Below are positions 54,784-64,000 of a stretch of 64,000 nucleotides of DNA, piece by piece (within the stretch, counting starts at the first letter, position 1; every line of letters starts with the position of its first letter). A program made the translations under genes and the position numbers. The stretch comes from Sabethes cyaneus (taxonomy: Eukaryota > Arthropoda > Insecta > Diptera > Culicidae). A model generated the notes under the pieces. That model ran no database searches. It saw nothing but the letters and a program-made list of their open reading frames with translations, and was not told the origin of the DNA. The stretch covers positions 198,460,911-198,524,910 of the forward strand of contig NC_071354.1 of NCBI RefSeq assembly GCF_943734655.1, written 5' to 3'.

Positions 54784-55519
54784 ACAAAATATTACACAAA
54801 TACAATTTGAACCCATCTATCACCGCCAAAGTAGCAATCTTTTTTTTGCGCTGAATTGTCCGTCTTTGGCGAAGGTATGCGTAGAGATTGCACTCCACAG
54901 CGCAGTTATACGGCAGTGTAGAACATAGCAAAAAAAAATAGAGCCACTTTTTATGCATCACCAATTGCAATCAATTGTGTCAACACCATCGCCCGGGCCG
55001 ATCTGTGCTGGTGACGACGAGTGGTGTCGATTTTATTACGTACGAACAATTAGATTCTGTGTGTAGTCACTGTAGTCGCTAGTCACATACGCAAACTAGG
55101 CACATACTTTGTAATAGGACGAACCGAGCGTGTTCGGACTGCTGCCGCGCCGCGGCTTTCTGCCGGTACGGTGTCGTAAACATATTCCGGACAATATACA
55201 AAACAAATAGATTATTATCGCTCGGATCGAAGCAAATCGTTTCGTCGACCTGTAGACCCGCGTTGCTCGTACCTACTACGTGACATGTAATGATGAGAAC
55301 ACGGTTAAAATTGCGATGCCAAAAAAAAAATAAATAGTGAGGTGCATAAGGGGGTGAGTTTTAGGTCGTTAGAATATTTTCAGGTGAAATCCGCCAGAAA
55401 AATAATAAGTCTTGCATATTCCTTTCCAATTTGAATGATACATTCAACATGTCACACGAATTTCGCACCTACTCATCTGTGAGGTTGGCAGTGTACTTTT
55501 ACTTTTTCGGCGACAATCC
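54784..55519. other. No recognisable feature
   Basis: There is a G+C-richer patch at 54985-55300 with short frames only. An A run at 55321-55331 is followed by TAAATAG. Nothing identifiable. Confidence 0.4.
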
Positions 55520-57450
55520 GTTTATCGAACCCGTGCCGGATTCAGGAGCCGTCTCCACATTTCTCGGCCTTGGATTGCTGCTCTCCAATCGTCCCTAAGA
55601 CCTGCTGCTCTAGCATCCTCGTCAACAGCGCTCGTCCAACGAATGCTGAATATTATTTTAGCTGGTATCTCATCCGGCATGCTTGCTATGTGGCAAGCCC
55701 ATTGCAGCCTGCCGTGTTTTGGTCGCCTCACAATATCCGCATCTTTGTATATGTACTTGATATATTTTATGGTTCATGTACCTGCTCCACTCTCCTTCTA
55801 ATATGGCGTCAAGAATTGATTGCAGGATCTTATGCTCAAAAACACCAAGAGCTCGTCGATCGCTCTCTTTTAAAGTCCACGCTTCGTGACCGTAAAATAT
55901 ACTGGCAGCGTCTTATAGTTTTGTGCAGAGTTGCCCTAGGATTATGTGAGATTTCATGATGATGATATCTCTCAGGCCGAATCGTACGCCGCCTTGAAGT
56001 TTTAACAAATGGTGAGTTTCCAAGTTGAATTCTCGGAATTTATCGAGGATTTGTCACAAGGTGAACATTTGGTCCATCGTGGAGCGTCCCCATTGAAAAC
56101 CGCACTGGTATTCGCCAATAAAGGTTTCCTGCAGCGGTCTCAGTCTATGAAACAGAAATTTGTATGCAAATTTGAGGAGAGTAAAGCCTCCGTAGGGGGC
56201 CCTGTAGCCGCAAGGTTACCGAGTCTGCCTTGACAAGCGAGTGGTCTTGGGTTCGAATCTTAGTAGAATCAGGCCATTCGATGTAAAGTAACTTTAGCAT
56301 GAGTTTATTCTCAGGCCCCTCCACATCCTTCCTACTGCATTGACTAACAATGAAAGCCTCTTGCCAGGGCAAGTTATAAGAGTGGTACTTGCTTGAGGTG
56401 CGAATGAAACCTCTTGTTCAAGGGTAAATTATAGCTTGTTCCGCTTCCTGGTTCGAGGAACGAGATTGGTAATGCATGTAGTAAGGATAACATACATACA
56501 CACCCTCACTCTGTGCTGAACTCTGCTTTACCGACCATATGAAGCCTTTAGCCGGGACTGGTCATAAGAATGATACTTGCTCGAGGTGCGAATGAAGCTT
56601 CTTGTCCAAGGACAAATTGTAACTAGTCTCCGCACTTCCTGGCTCTAGAGCTAGATTGGTTGAAAAGTAGTAAGAAGCGGAGAGGGAAAAAGGGGTGAAA
56701 ACACGCCGACACTTTAAGCACGGATAATAAGCAGTTCGCTCACTCTATAGCGATACTGCAATAACAACGAAGTACGGAACAACACTTGGATAAGATCACA
56801 ATAGATCAAAATGCTGGTCGTAGTGATAATATCCACACAAAAAAGCCTCCGTAATTGCTGCATTCGGCCTGAGACCTTTCAACGAGTCCGTAGGTAATTC
56901 TTCCTCAGTCCATGCCTTTAGTAGGTATAATCTGATGGTTTGCACTATACAGCCATTTGCTCACGGATTTCAAAAGTTCGACGGCGATGCCGGCCGTTCC
57001 AACTGCTTTGCCGTTTTTAAGCTCTCTCGCAGCTTTTCTAACCTCGTGCAAAGTTGGTGGATCCGCAACTTGTCTATCATCCTCAATCGTTATCTTATTT
57101 CTGTTGACCGCTCCATCTTGTTCACCAATCAACAATACATCGTAATGATGTTGTTTGTTCCCATCCTTGTCGCTGCACATAACAGGAGTTGACACGGTCT
57201 GGTTCTTGATTCCGTTGATCGTTTCAAAGAAGCTTCTCGTATCGTGCCTCTCGAAGTATTTCTCCGCTTCCACAAGAACGCAGTCCTAGTGCTAGCGTTT
57301 CTTACGATGGTGAAGTCTCTTTACGGTAGCTCTACCATCTTGGTATCTCGCTCTGCTCTGGTGGTCAAAATTGCAGCCAATATACGACTTCTAGCTCGAT
57401 TCTTCTCGTCACCTGCTAGCACACTGCGCCAACTACTCTTGCTTCAGATA
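55520..57450 (-). pseudogene. RTE LINE relic, subfamily 2, split by a SINE
   Basis: Right to left: linker region (FERHDTRSFFETINGIKNQ, VRKAARELKNGKAVGTAGI at 56905-57273), then after the SINE at 56195-56841 the reverse-transcriptase region at about 55980-56180 (eroded QTFAFRLGFQ / VVQWGRST zone). The C-terminal HEAWTLKESDRRALGVF and GRLQWACHIASMPDE at 55540-55900 follow, ending at the stop near 55522. It has numerous stops and deletions, including the active site. The C-terminal DEDARAAGLRDDWRAA matches EDDAHSAGVRGDWRKA of 43560-44946. Confidence 0.82.
56195..56841 (+). mobile_element. tRNA-headed SINE, 647 bp, with internal duplication
   Basis: AAAGCCTCCGTA at 56183-56194 and again at 56842-56853 is a 12-bp target duplication. 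The head has an A-box-like TGTAGCCGCAAGGTTACCG and a B box GGTTCGAATC at about 56250. Then a body unit of about 150 bases appears twice, at about 56346-56490 and 56531-56680, with shared ACTTGCT(T/C)GAGGTGCGAATGAA and CTTCCTGG blocks. The 3' end is A-rich. SINEs with duplicated modules are known in Culicidae; the family name is not assigned. Confidence 0.82.
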
Positions 57451-57559
57451 GTACTGGAACAAAAATAATTGTGTGTATTTCAGTTATTTATTATTGAATT
57501 CAAGATCTTCTCTACACAAATGTAGCATTTTCTTCATACTTTTAAGAAATATTATGGAT

Positions 57560-58395
57560 AAAATTATTCGTCACGGTTTCGAAGGAATTCTCGAACTTTT
57601 CCTGTAATATGGCTCATTAGGCGGCGCGCACTTTCTTCGTCCATCGTTTTGGCTATCTTATTCCACCAGGTCTTCATCTGATTGATGACTTTGACAACTT
57701 TGCCTTGAGTCTCCTCTTCATGGTTTCTCAATAGGACGGAACTGGGGGCAATTGGGTGGGTTAAGGTCTTTCGGAACAAACTGAACCCCTTTCTCTGCAT
57801 ACCATTGTTGAACGACTTTGCTGTAATGACAGCTTGCCAAATCTGGCAACAACATCACGGGATGGTGGTGGGAACGAATGTACGGCAAAATTCGTTTTTG
57901 GAGATACAGTGGGATTTCGAATTTGGCATGCCTCGATTTTGGCAACAAAAGTATCCGTTTTTGGCAACACAAATTATTTTACGTCCAAAAATATGCTTAA
58001 ATATCAGTCAGTTTCCGCATACATACTTTAAATGACGAAAAAATAACCCTAAGTGCGTCCATGAAAAAAGTTTGCGGTTATAGAATTTTTCGAACAATAA
58101 TATTTTTATTGCCGTAATACTACGTCTTCCCGCAGGTGGCCAAAAACTTACTTGTACCGCACTGATAGCTCTTGGCGGATTTTGTAAACATAAAAAGGTT
58201 GCAATCATAAAAAGGTTGATTAATAACATTTAGTCAATTTCTGACGCATTTACATTCAATTTTATCATATCAAAACAAGGTCTCGATTTTGGCAACATAG
58301 GCGACACGAATTTGTTGCCAAATTCGAAATCCTACTGTACTCCTTTTGGTACACTTCCGACGTCATTGTCTTATTTGTAACGAAAACTTTAGTTT
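57560..58395 (-). pseudogene. ITmD37E (DD37E) mariner-type transposase relic
   Basis: The minus strand encodes VTNKTMTSEVYQKE (58340-58395), then after the MITE at 57907-58337 the domain end LQKRILPYIRSH, MLLPDLASCHYSKVVQQWYA, VPKDLNPPN and RPIE. Exactly 37 residues lie between the Asp of PDLASC and the Glu of RPIE, the ITmD37E signature. Removing the 431-bp insert and one TA joins the two parts in frame. A frame change follows RPIE near 57720. The N-terminal DNA-binding half is not seen. Confidence 0.9.
57907..58337. mobile_element. 431-bp TA-flanked MITE inside transposase
   Basis: CAGTGGGATTTCGAATTTGG and its inverse CCAAATTCGAAATCCTACTG are ~22-bp terminal inverted repeats with one mismatch. 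TA flanks at 57905-57906 and 58338-58339. The words ATTTTGGCAACA and TTGCCAAAA recur inside. It is a Tc1/mariner-class MITE that landed in a mariner-type gene. Confidence 0.9.
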
Positions 58396-59529
58396 TTCTG
58401 CCACAGCTGCAAATGCCCTGCCAAATCATAAATTTTCATGCAAGTTTGTCGGCAAAAACAAATTTAAATTTGCTTGGAACATGCCCCCGTTGCCAAGTAA
58501 AAATTTTGACCTGGCATTTGCCCGAAATCAACCTTGGCATAGCACAGTGGTCCAAAAAGCAAAATACGTGATCGTGTGATATTGCGCCAAAACGTGAAGT
58601 TTTTCGCATATAGTGTCTTTAGAAACATTTCTTGGTATAACAAGCCCCTTCTTGTGAGAGAAATCTTTGGGTGATTAATTCCCTTAAAAGTGAGATACGA
58701 AATTTATTTTCTCGTATATTCGAGATACAGGTTTGGTACTTTTAGCAAAGTTGTAGTAGATATCAATGCAAACAACTTTGTTGAAGACACCATACTTATA
58801 TCTCTTGATGGAAATTATCTATGAAGCGTTATTCGAGGACAAACCCTTTAAAACAGTTTTTAGACCCTGACTTATTCTGGTCAACTTTTACGTGTTCATA
58901 GTGTTCTAGAAAGTTGTTTATCTTGCTAGAATCAACGTTTTTGTAGAACATTATTATACGTAATTTTCTGAAGATTCGGAGATTTTAAACTTTTTTGATG
59001 AAAAATAGTATTTCTTTGAGCTTAAATATTTCCCAAGGTGGCAAATGAAGATGAATGATGAAACAGATGAAACAACTCGTACTTAGAAGTACAACAAAAA
59101 AATGTGTTGCTTATTTTATTTTTGGTTTGAGTAAAGTTAATTATTAACTGCTTGTCAATTCGTATTTTCTAATTAAATAGTTATTTAGCCATTCCGAGAA
59201 AATTCGGCCTTCTGTGACTGTTGCTGAAATTCGGCCTTTTGGATTTCGGTCATTCGTGATTCGACCATTTGTCTTCGGTACCAGTCCATTATGAGTGTAA
59301 TCTTTTGAAAAGACACCATTCAAGACATTGAACAAAACAGACTTAAGTTAGTTATTTGGAAGTTTCTCTCTTATTTATTGCGTCAAATAATTTTAAGTCT
59401 AGATTCATTTTCGACTCGAAACTAGGCGAAAAAATTGCTGGTAACTCAACTTGTTAGAAAGAGATTGTCAACGTAAACTAAATGGCGTTTATTGCATCCG
59501 AAGTACATTTTAATTGTTTTAATTTTAAT
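58396..59529. other. No gene; unclassified repeat-like sequence
   Basis: 58400-58560 has several TTGCCAA/TTGGCA words like the MITE next to it. 59190-59280 contains a short tandem series of ATTCGGCCTT, GATTTCGGTC and GATTCGACCATT, a minisatellite-like run. I see no coding frame. Confidence 0.4.
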
Positions 59530-59700
59530 TTAGGGTATTGGTGGCTACGCCTAACAAGTAGTCGTTTTGACTCCTACCTTTTGGCCAATGCTGGAAGGTG
59601 CAGATGCCACTTGCGCTGGCGGGTGTTGTGAGTTCGAATCAGGTTATAATCTCAGATTATAGCTTGGTTCGACCCCTGCATCTTCCAGCATTGGACAAAT
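59530..59700. repeat. Core fragment of paired-TTCGA-box MITE, copy 3
   Basis: GTGGCTACGCCTAACAAGTA and GTTGTGAGTTCGAATC...TATAATCTCAGATTATA...GGTTCGACCCC match the centre of 19974-20357. Here CCAATGCTGGAAGGTGCAG at 59585 and CTGCATCTTCCAGCATTGG at 59678 form a long inverted pair around it. The outer TIRs are absent. Confidence 0.75.
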
Positions 59701-59728
59701 ACTATATAGTATTATATGTATACTAACT

Positions 59729-60965
59729 GACCCGACAAACTTCATATTGCCACAAATTAAACTGTGTTGTACATAAATCGTGAATCTTGGATGACCTATG
59801 TAACAATCTCGAGTTTTGCAAGTTTCTGGGGAGTTCATGGGTGTTTTAATATACAAATTTTCCTCACAGTAAAGTAGAAAAAAACTCCCCCCATTGCTTA
59901 GCCTGATAAAATAAAGTGGATAGCATTTAAATATTCGCCATCATTACAAACCATTTCGCCGAATACCATTTTTCGGAACACCAACTCTCGGGAGACTATA
60001 ACGCGGAATATAGAGTTTCGTAGAATACCATTTCGCGAAAAACCTTATGCGGGATGTACCGTTTCACGGAAAATCTGTTCGTAGAAAGTACCATGTCGTA
60101 AGGGTGACCCAACTGAAGGAAAGTAATAGAGGTCAGTAGCTCTAGGAAAATAAATAAACCTAGATAGAGGTGATCTCTACGGGGGGCTGCCCCCCCCCCC
60201 TCCCCCGCAGTGGCCGGCGCTTCCGACGGCAGGTCGCCGGTCGCGGCCTGTGGCCGTCTCACGCTGAATCATCTAATGTTACTATTGATAGTTTTTGGTG
60301 GTCTTGTTATTGACTAATGTTTTATGAAAGAGTTTAAAATTTCTCGAGTTCGATTAGTTTTTGAGTTACGCAAAAAATTCTGTTTCATTTGTATGAGAGT
60401 CCTTATCCCCCTACCACAGGGGTGAGGGACCTCAAACCATCATAAAAAATTCCTGCCTCCAAAAACACCCACATGCCAAATTTGGGTCCATTTGCTTGAT
60501 TAGTTCTCTAGTTATGAGGATTTTTGTATTTCATTTGTATACGAGCCCCCCCCCCCACTATTGAAGGGGGAGGGGTCATAATTCCCCTTCTCAAGTGGGG
60601 AGGGGTCTCAATTCACCATGGAAAGAAAATTTGCCTACAAAAACACCCACATGCTAAGTTTGGTTCCATTTGCTTGATTAGTTCTGGAGTAATGAGGAAA
60701 TTTGTGTTCCATTTGTATGGGAGCCCCCCCTCTTAATGGGGAGAGGGGTCTCTAACCATCGTAAGAACCTTCCCTGGCACCAAAAACCTCTACATGAAAA
60801 TTTTCACTCCGATCGGTTCAGTAGTTTTCGATTCTATAAGGAACATACGGGCAGACAGACAGAAATCCATTTTTATAGGCATAGATTTGTATGGGAGCCC
60901 CCCCTCTTAGTGGGGGGAGGGTTCTCTTACCATCATAAGAACCTTTCCTGGCCCCAAAAACGTGT
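59729..60965 (-). mobile_element. Helitron-like non-autonomous element, copy 2
   Basis: This is the reverse orientation of 45796-47039, colinear over nearly its whole length: 3' terminus (CTGACCCGACAAACTTC at 59731), the ATTTCGCGAAAAACC tandem zone, a G+C-rich block with a 14-C run at about 60188, then the CATTTGTATGGGAGCC-containing repeated units to the ATCCATTTTTATAGGCATAG end near 60890. One further unit extends to about 60965. The terminal tetranucleotide is altered (TTAG in place of CTAG). Confidence 0.75.
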
Positions 60966-62298
60966 CAAAAGCGGAGCCAAACGTTTTCCAAAGTCCAAAA
61001 TGTAGGAGTAATGCTAAGAAACACACTTTATTTTCACAAAACTAGTCATTTTTAACACCCGCTAGCGATTATCTTCCGTAAAAACCTGCACATTTCTCCA
61101 TAATTTCAAATTTAGTTTCAAAAATCAGGAATTCCAATTTGCATGGTTTTCTTCCGCCGAACTATATATATATATAGTAACTATAATGGATACATACTAC
61201 TATCACTACAAAGAGACTTACGTAGTCCTACGTCACTGTATGCGGTCGTGTCTTGTACACAATCCATCTGATATTTTTGAAAATGAGCGTTTGATAGTGA
61301 TTTCGCACAAAGTTGAATGACTCAAGTTAATTATCGAATTTGCTTTTACTATTCTGTTTTTCATATTTTCAATTCAAAACAAATCACATGTGTGGCTCTG
61401 AAGCTTCAAAAAGCCGTCTGTAGACGTTAGAGGGTTAACTACATATGTGACTTAACGGATAAGTTGACAAAATTGGTTTTGTGAATTAATCGTTGACTCT
61501 TCAGTATTCCTATATGGATTCATAGCAGATTCATTTACAGTTGGTCTGGCCAATTAAAAGCTGTAATAGTATTAATAAGAATGAGAATAGGAATTTGCTT
61601 TTACTAATCCAATTTGGCGCAAAAGTAATTTTAATTTGTACAGTTAAATACGCCCGCCCTTATGGTGGGCATTATTTTATCCCCCTATCGGTAAGCTTGG
61701 TGAACGAAGACGAGCTTCAGTGGCACCTGGCGTTGGTTAGTTGCAGTACGAAAAAGCTCCGACAACGTACATGATTGAAGAGCGCGAGTGGAGCTGTTCG
61801 AAAATATAGTAAATATCACTAAGTTTACGCATTATTTTCAAAGTTAAGTTCAAAGCCAACAATTTTTGAGTTTTCAATATTGCTACAAAAACTATTTTCA
61901 ATATTGCTTTGAATATTGTTTTGATATTTTCGAATGCTTTTAACAATTTAGTAGCTTACAGTTTTTTTTAGTAATAAATACGTTTTCAACACTTCCGGTA
62001 ATTGTATCCTGAATAGACCTATGCAAAATTATGTGATATATTTACTTCATCTATTCACCGCTAGGCACACTCACTTTGCTTGCGTACTGTCTTTGGCGGG
62101 TGGCTCACTTAGTTTGCATAAAGTTTTTCCGGTTTTTCTTTGAAAAGGATGTAGAGCGCTATTTCTCTGGAAATCTGCTTTTGTAAGGGAAAATGTATAT
62201 CAACTAACTATGTTGGTTGGTTTCGTATATATAAGTTCTCTAATGGGAATTGAATCTCATACAAAAATAATTTTTTTGGATGAGCATCAGATTCGAAA
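60966..62298. other. No gene; contains a piece of repeat R3
   Basis: 61195-61262 is a reverse copy of R3 (CACTACAAAGAGACTTACG, then a GGTCGTGTCTTGTACACAA block). ACTATATATATATATAGT at about 61160 is a short AT palindrome. The remaining sequence has no feature that I can support. Confidence 0.55.
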
Positions 62299-62300
62299 TA

Positions 62301-63065
62301 CAGTAATGTTCCGATTTTGTCAGCCCCATGTTGAATTTTGGGCTGACAAAATGGGGAAACTGACAAAATCGGGAAAAAATTTTTTAGAATTTTTTTTTCA
62401 AAATTCAAGACTTATAAGACCTTGCAATATTCGCTATGAGCGGGAAAACTTGGTTTTAGCTTTATATAACCTTTGGAAGTTTCTTAAAATTAAAAGTTCT
62501 ATCGTCCAGCGCAATTCAAATTTTGATTAATCCCCCTACAAGTGCAATAAAAAATTTATTTTGCTCAAGTTTCAATATAACACATTGATGTGTTCTGCAA
62601 AGTTTTACAGCATATTATTGCAAGAAATTTTGCTAAAGGCATACCTTCTATCTCTTCCGCAAAGATAGAAAAATCCTATTTATCATAAATGAAAAATCGT
62701 CAAAATCAGTTTTTCTATTTTAGCTGTTTTTGTAGTTGTTGTATGAGTTTTACAGAGTTGTACAAATAGTAAAAATTCAAAACATTGCTGAATGTAGTAT
62801 ACCTCTATCTTTGCTTGTTTCGGAACTATAGAACTTTTACTATAAAAATACCTTAATTTTGACCCCGAATAACTTGCAAGAAGGCATCATTTTATTCAAA
62901 AACTCTCCCCAGAGAATCAGAATAGTTTCAAGCAGGCTGAAAAGTACTATAAATCATGTTTAAATGCACAAATGTTAAGCAAAACTTAAAGTTATCAGCG
63001 GAATAAAAAGCTGATAAAATCGGAGGTAGACAAAATCGGGAGCTGCCAAAACCGGAACATTACTG
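62301..63065. mobile_element. 765-bp TA-flanked TIR element
   Basis: CAGTAATGTTCCGATTTTG at the left and, read inward from the right, CAGTAATGTTCCGGTTTTG form terminal inverted repeats. TA flanks both ends (62299-62300, 63066-63067). Subterminal GACAAAATCGGG repeats occur several times at both ends. It has no transposase frame. Tc1/mariner-class MITE. Confidence 0.9.
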
Positions 63066-63244
63066 TAGTCTAATTTTGGTGTCTAAATTTGATTTGCACT
63101 GGATAAGGCCTGCTTTGCAGATCGATCGTGAGCAATACGCTTTGCAGATCGATCGTGAGCAATACGCGGGCGGTCAGACTATGCTATGTTAGTTTTCCCG
63201 AAATTTGGATTTTTTCATAACTGTGAAAACTTTTGTAAAAAAAA

Positions 63245-63420
63245 CCAGAGGGGTTGTGTACAAGACACGACCGCATATGTAGGTGATGCAGGACTATGTA
63301 AAAGTCTCTTTGTAGTGATAGTGGCATGAAATCATTCGATTCTTCATGTATACATTCTATATGCAGCATAAATACATGCTCCATGCGTTGTATGTTACAT
63401 TTATCAAAGTAGTAGGCTAG
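63245..63420 (+). repeat. Repeat R3, uninterrupted copy
   Basis: GGGGTTGTGTACAAGACACG continues without a break through GTAAAAGTCTCTTTGTAG, GATTCTTCATGTATAC and ATTTATCAAAGTAGTA. It is the reference for the site interrupted by the CR1-like LINE at 27693-32064. Confidence 0.82.
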
Positions 63421-63429
63421 AAAGTAGTA

Positions 63430-64000
63430 CGTCCTAGCCGTAGAGTTCAAGATAGATGATAGGGATACCAAACCAATAAAGCATTTTCGTGGATTGGTCG
63501 AACTAGTGCACAATACAGTGATTTAAGGCAGTAAGGCTCCGTAAAGTCTCTAGAGATCTAAGATATAAATCCTAGTTGCCGATTCGCTTTGGCAACTATC
63601 GCAGATCGATGCTGATCGAATGACATTTTTTGATCCAAAACCACGCCAAGATCGCTCACTTGGTCTGCCCTTTGTAGTACAATACCATCGATTCTATAGT
63701 CGAATATAATAGGGAAATGATTGCGGTTGTACGTCAAGACGACACATTTTGGAATGCTAATCGTAAGTTGATTTCGTCTACACCAGTTAACGAAGCTATC
63801 CAGAAGTTCTTATAGGTGCCTGCAATCATGAGGTGAACGGACTTCATAAAACATTTTCAAATCATCCGCATATGCTAACTTGCAACCTGAGTCAAGCATG
63901 AAAATAATGTTATTGATATAGAGAATAAATAGTAGCGGGCCCAAGTTGCTACCATGTGGCACACCGGATGCATTGATCGTACACGATCATCGTACACGAA
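63430..64000 (-). pseudogene. LINE reverse-transcriptase fragment at window edge
   Basis: The minus strand, entering from beyond 64000, reads GVPHGSNLGPLLFILYINNI, then GCKLAYADDLKMFYEVRSP (active site intact), then a stop (in RHL*ELLDSFVNWCRRNQL), KCVVLTYNR, SDLGVVLDQKMSFDQH and ANRQLGFI. It is a CR1/Jockey-group reverse transcriptase, a different subfamily from 27773-29308. It is cut off near 63440, where R3 starts. Confidence 0.83.

Noticed and set aside
1..64000. CRISPR array, bacterial operon or phage system
   Set aside because: The repeat types, LINEs and SINEs show nuclear insect DNA; no regular spaced repeats or prokaryotic gene arrangement are present.

Overview
This window looks like an intergenic or intronic block from a mosquito genome, most likely a culicine such as Aedes. 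The evidence is internal. There is a mariner-type transposase with exactly 37 residues between its last two catalytic acids (the ITmD37E signature first described in mosquitoes), several RTE-type LINEs with (TAAG)n tails, a tRNA-derived SINE with a CTTTG tail, a PHD-finger CR1-like LINE, and dozens of short inverted-repeat elements nested in one another. I find no host protein-coding gene, tRNA or rRNA gene that I can support. Every protein I can recognise comes from a transposable element.

Layout. 1-910 is a long imperfect inverted repeat built from ~150-bp units. 908-10497 is one LINE broken by three independent insertions: an intact reverse-oriented RTE element (3211-6516, 1004-residue ORF, 12-bp target duplication), a 407-bp short element (6901-7307), and a 2.6-kb hAT-type element with 8-bp target duplications (7772-10380) that carries its own RTE debris. 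10500-13300 holds shared repeats, a 196-bp spacerless palindrome and LINE relics. 15850-19911 is a TIR element with a second, oppositely oriented copy at 42487-45184. That second copy serves as an empty-site reference and shows that 16042-19181 is a separate 3.1-kb insertion with TTA target duplications.

19970-23000 contains a MITE, a broken pogo/Tigger-type transposase, a retrovirus-like integrase split by another MITE, and a possible LINE ORF1. 27693-32064 is a nearly complete CR1-like LINE (PHD ORF1, endonuclease, reverse transcriptase, one frameshift) inserted in a repeat that recurs at 61.2 and 63.2 kb. 35.6-40 kb holds several foldback elements. 42.5-47 kb holds the second TIR-element copy with an RTE relic inside, followed by a Helitron-like element whose inverted partner lies at 59.7-61 kb. 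48229-50554 is a TIR element containing two 678-bp MITEs in inverted orientation that appear to differ at one position. 54106-58380 holds a full TIR repeat, an RTE relic split by a 647-bp SINE, and the ITmD37E relic split by a 431-bp MITE. The window ends inside another LINE reverse-transcriptase fragment.

The genes do not form a cellular pathway. The functional units are self-mobilising enzymes (endonuclease plus reverse transcriptase; DDE transposases) and the non-coding elements that probably borrow them. The value of the window is its stratigraphy: target duplications and paralogous empty sites give a relative order for many insertions. The longer gene-free stretches at 13.3-15.8, 23-26.2, 32.2-33.8, 40.9-42.5 and 51.6-54.1 kb may be the older unique sequence, but I see no gene in them. 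Coordinates of repeat edges without target duplications are accurate to about 10-20 bases.
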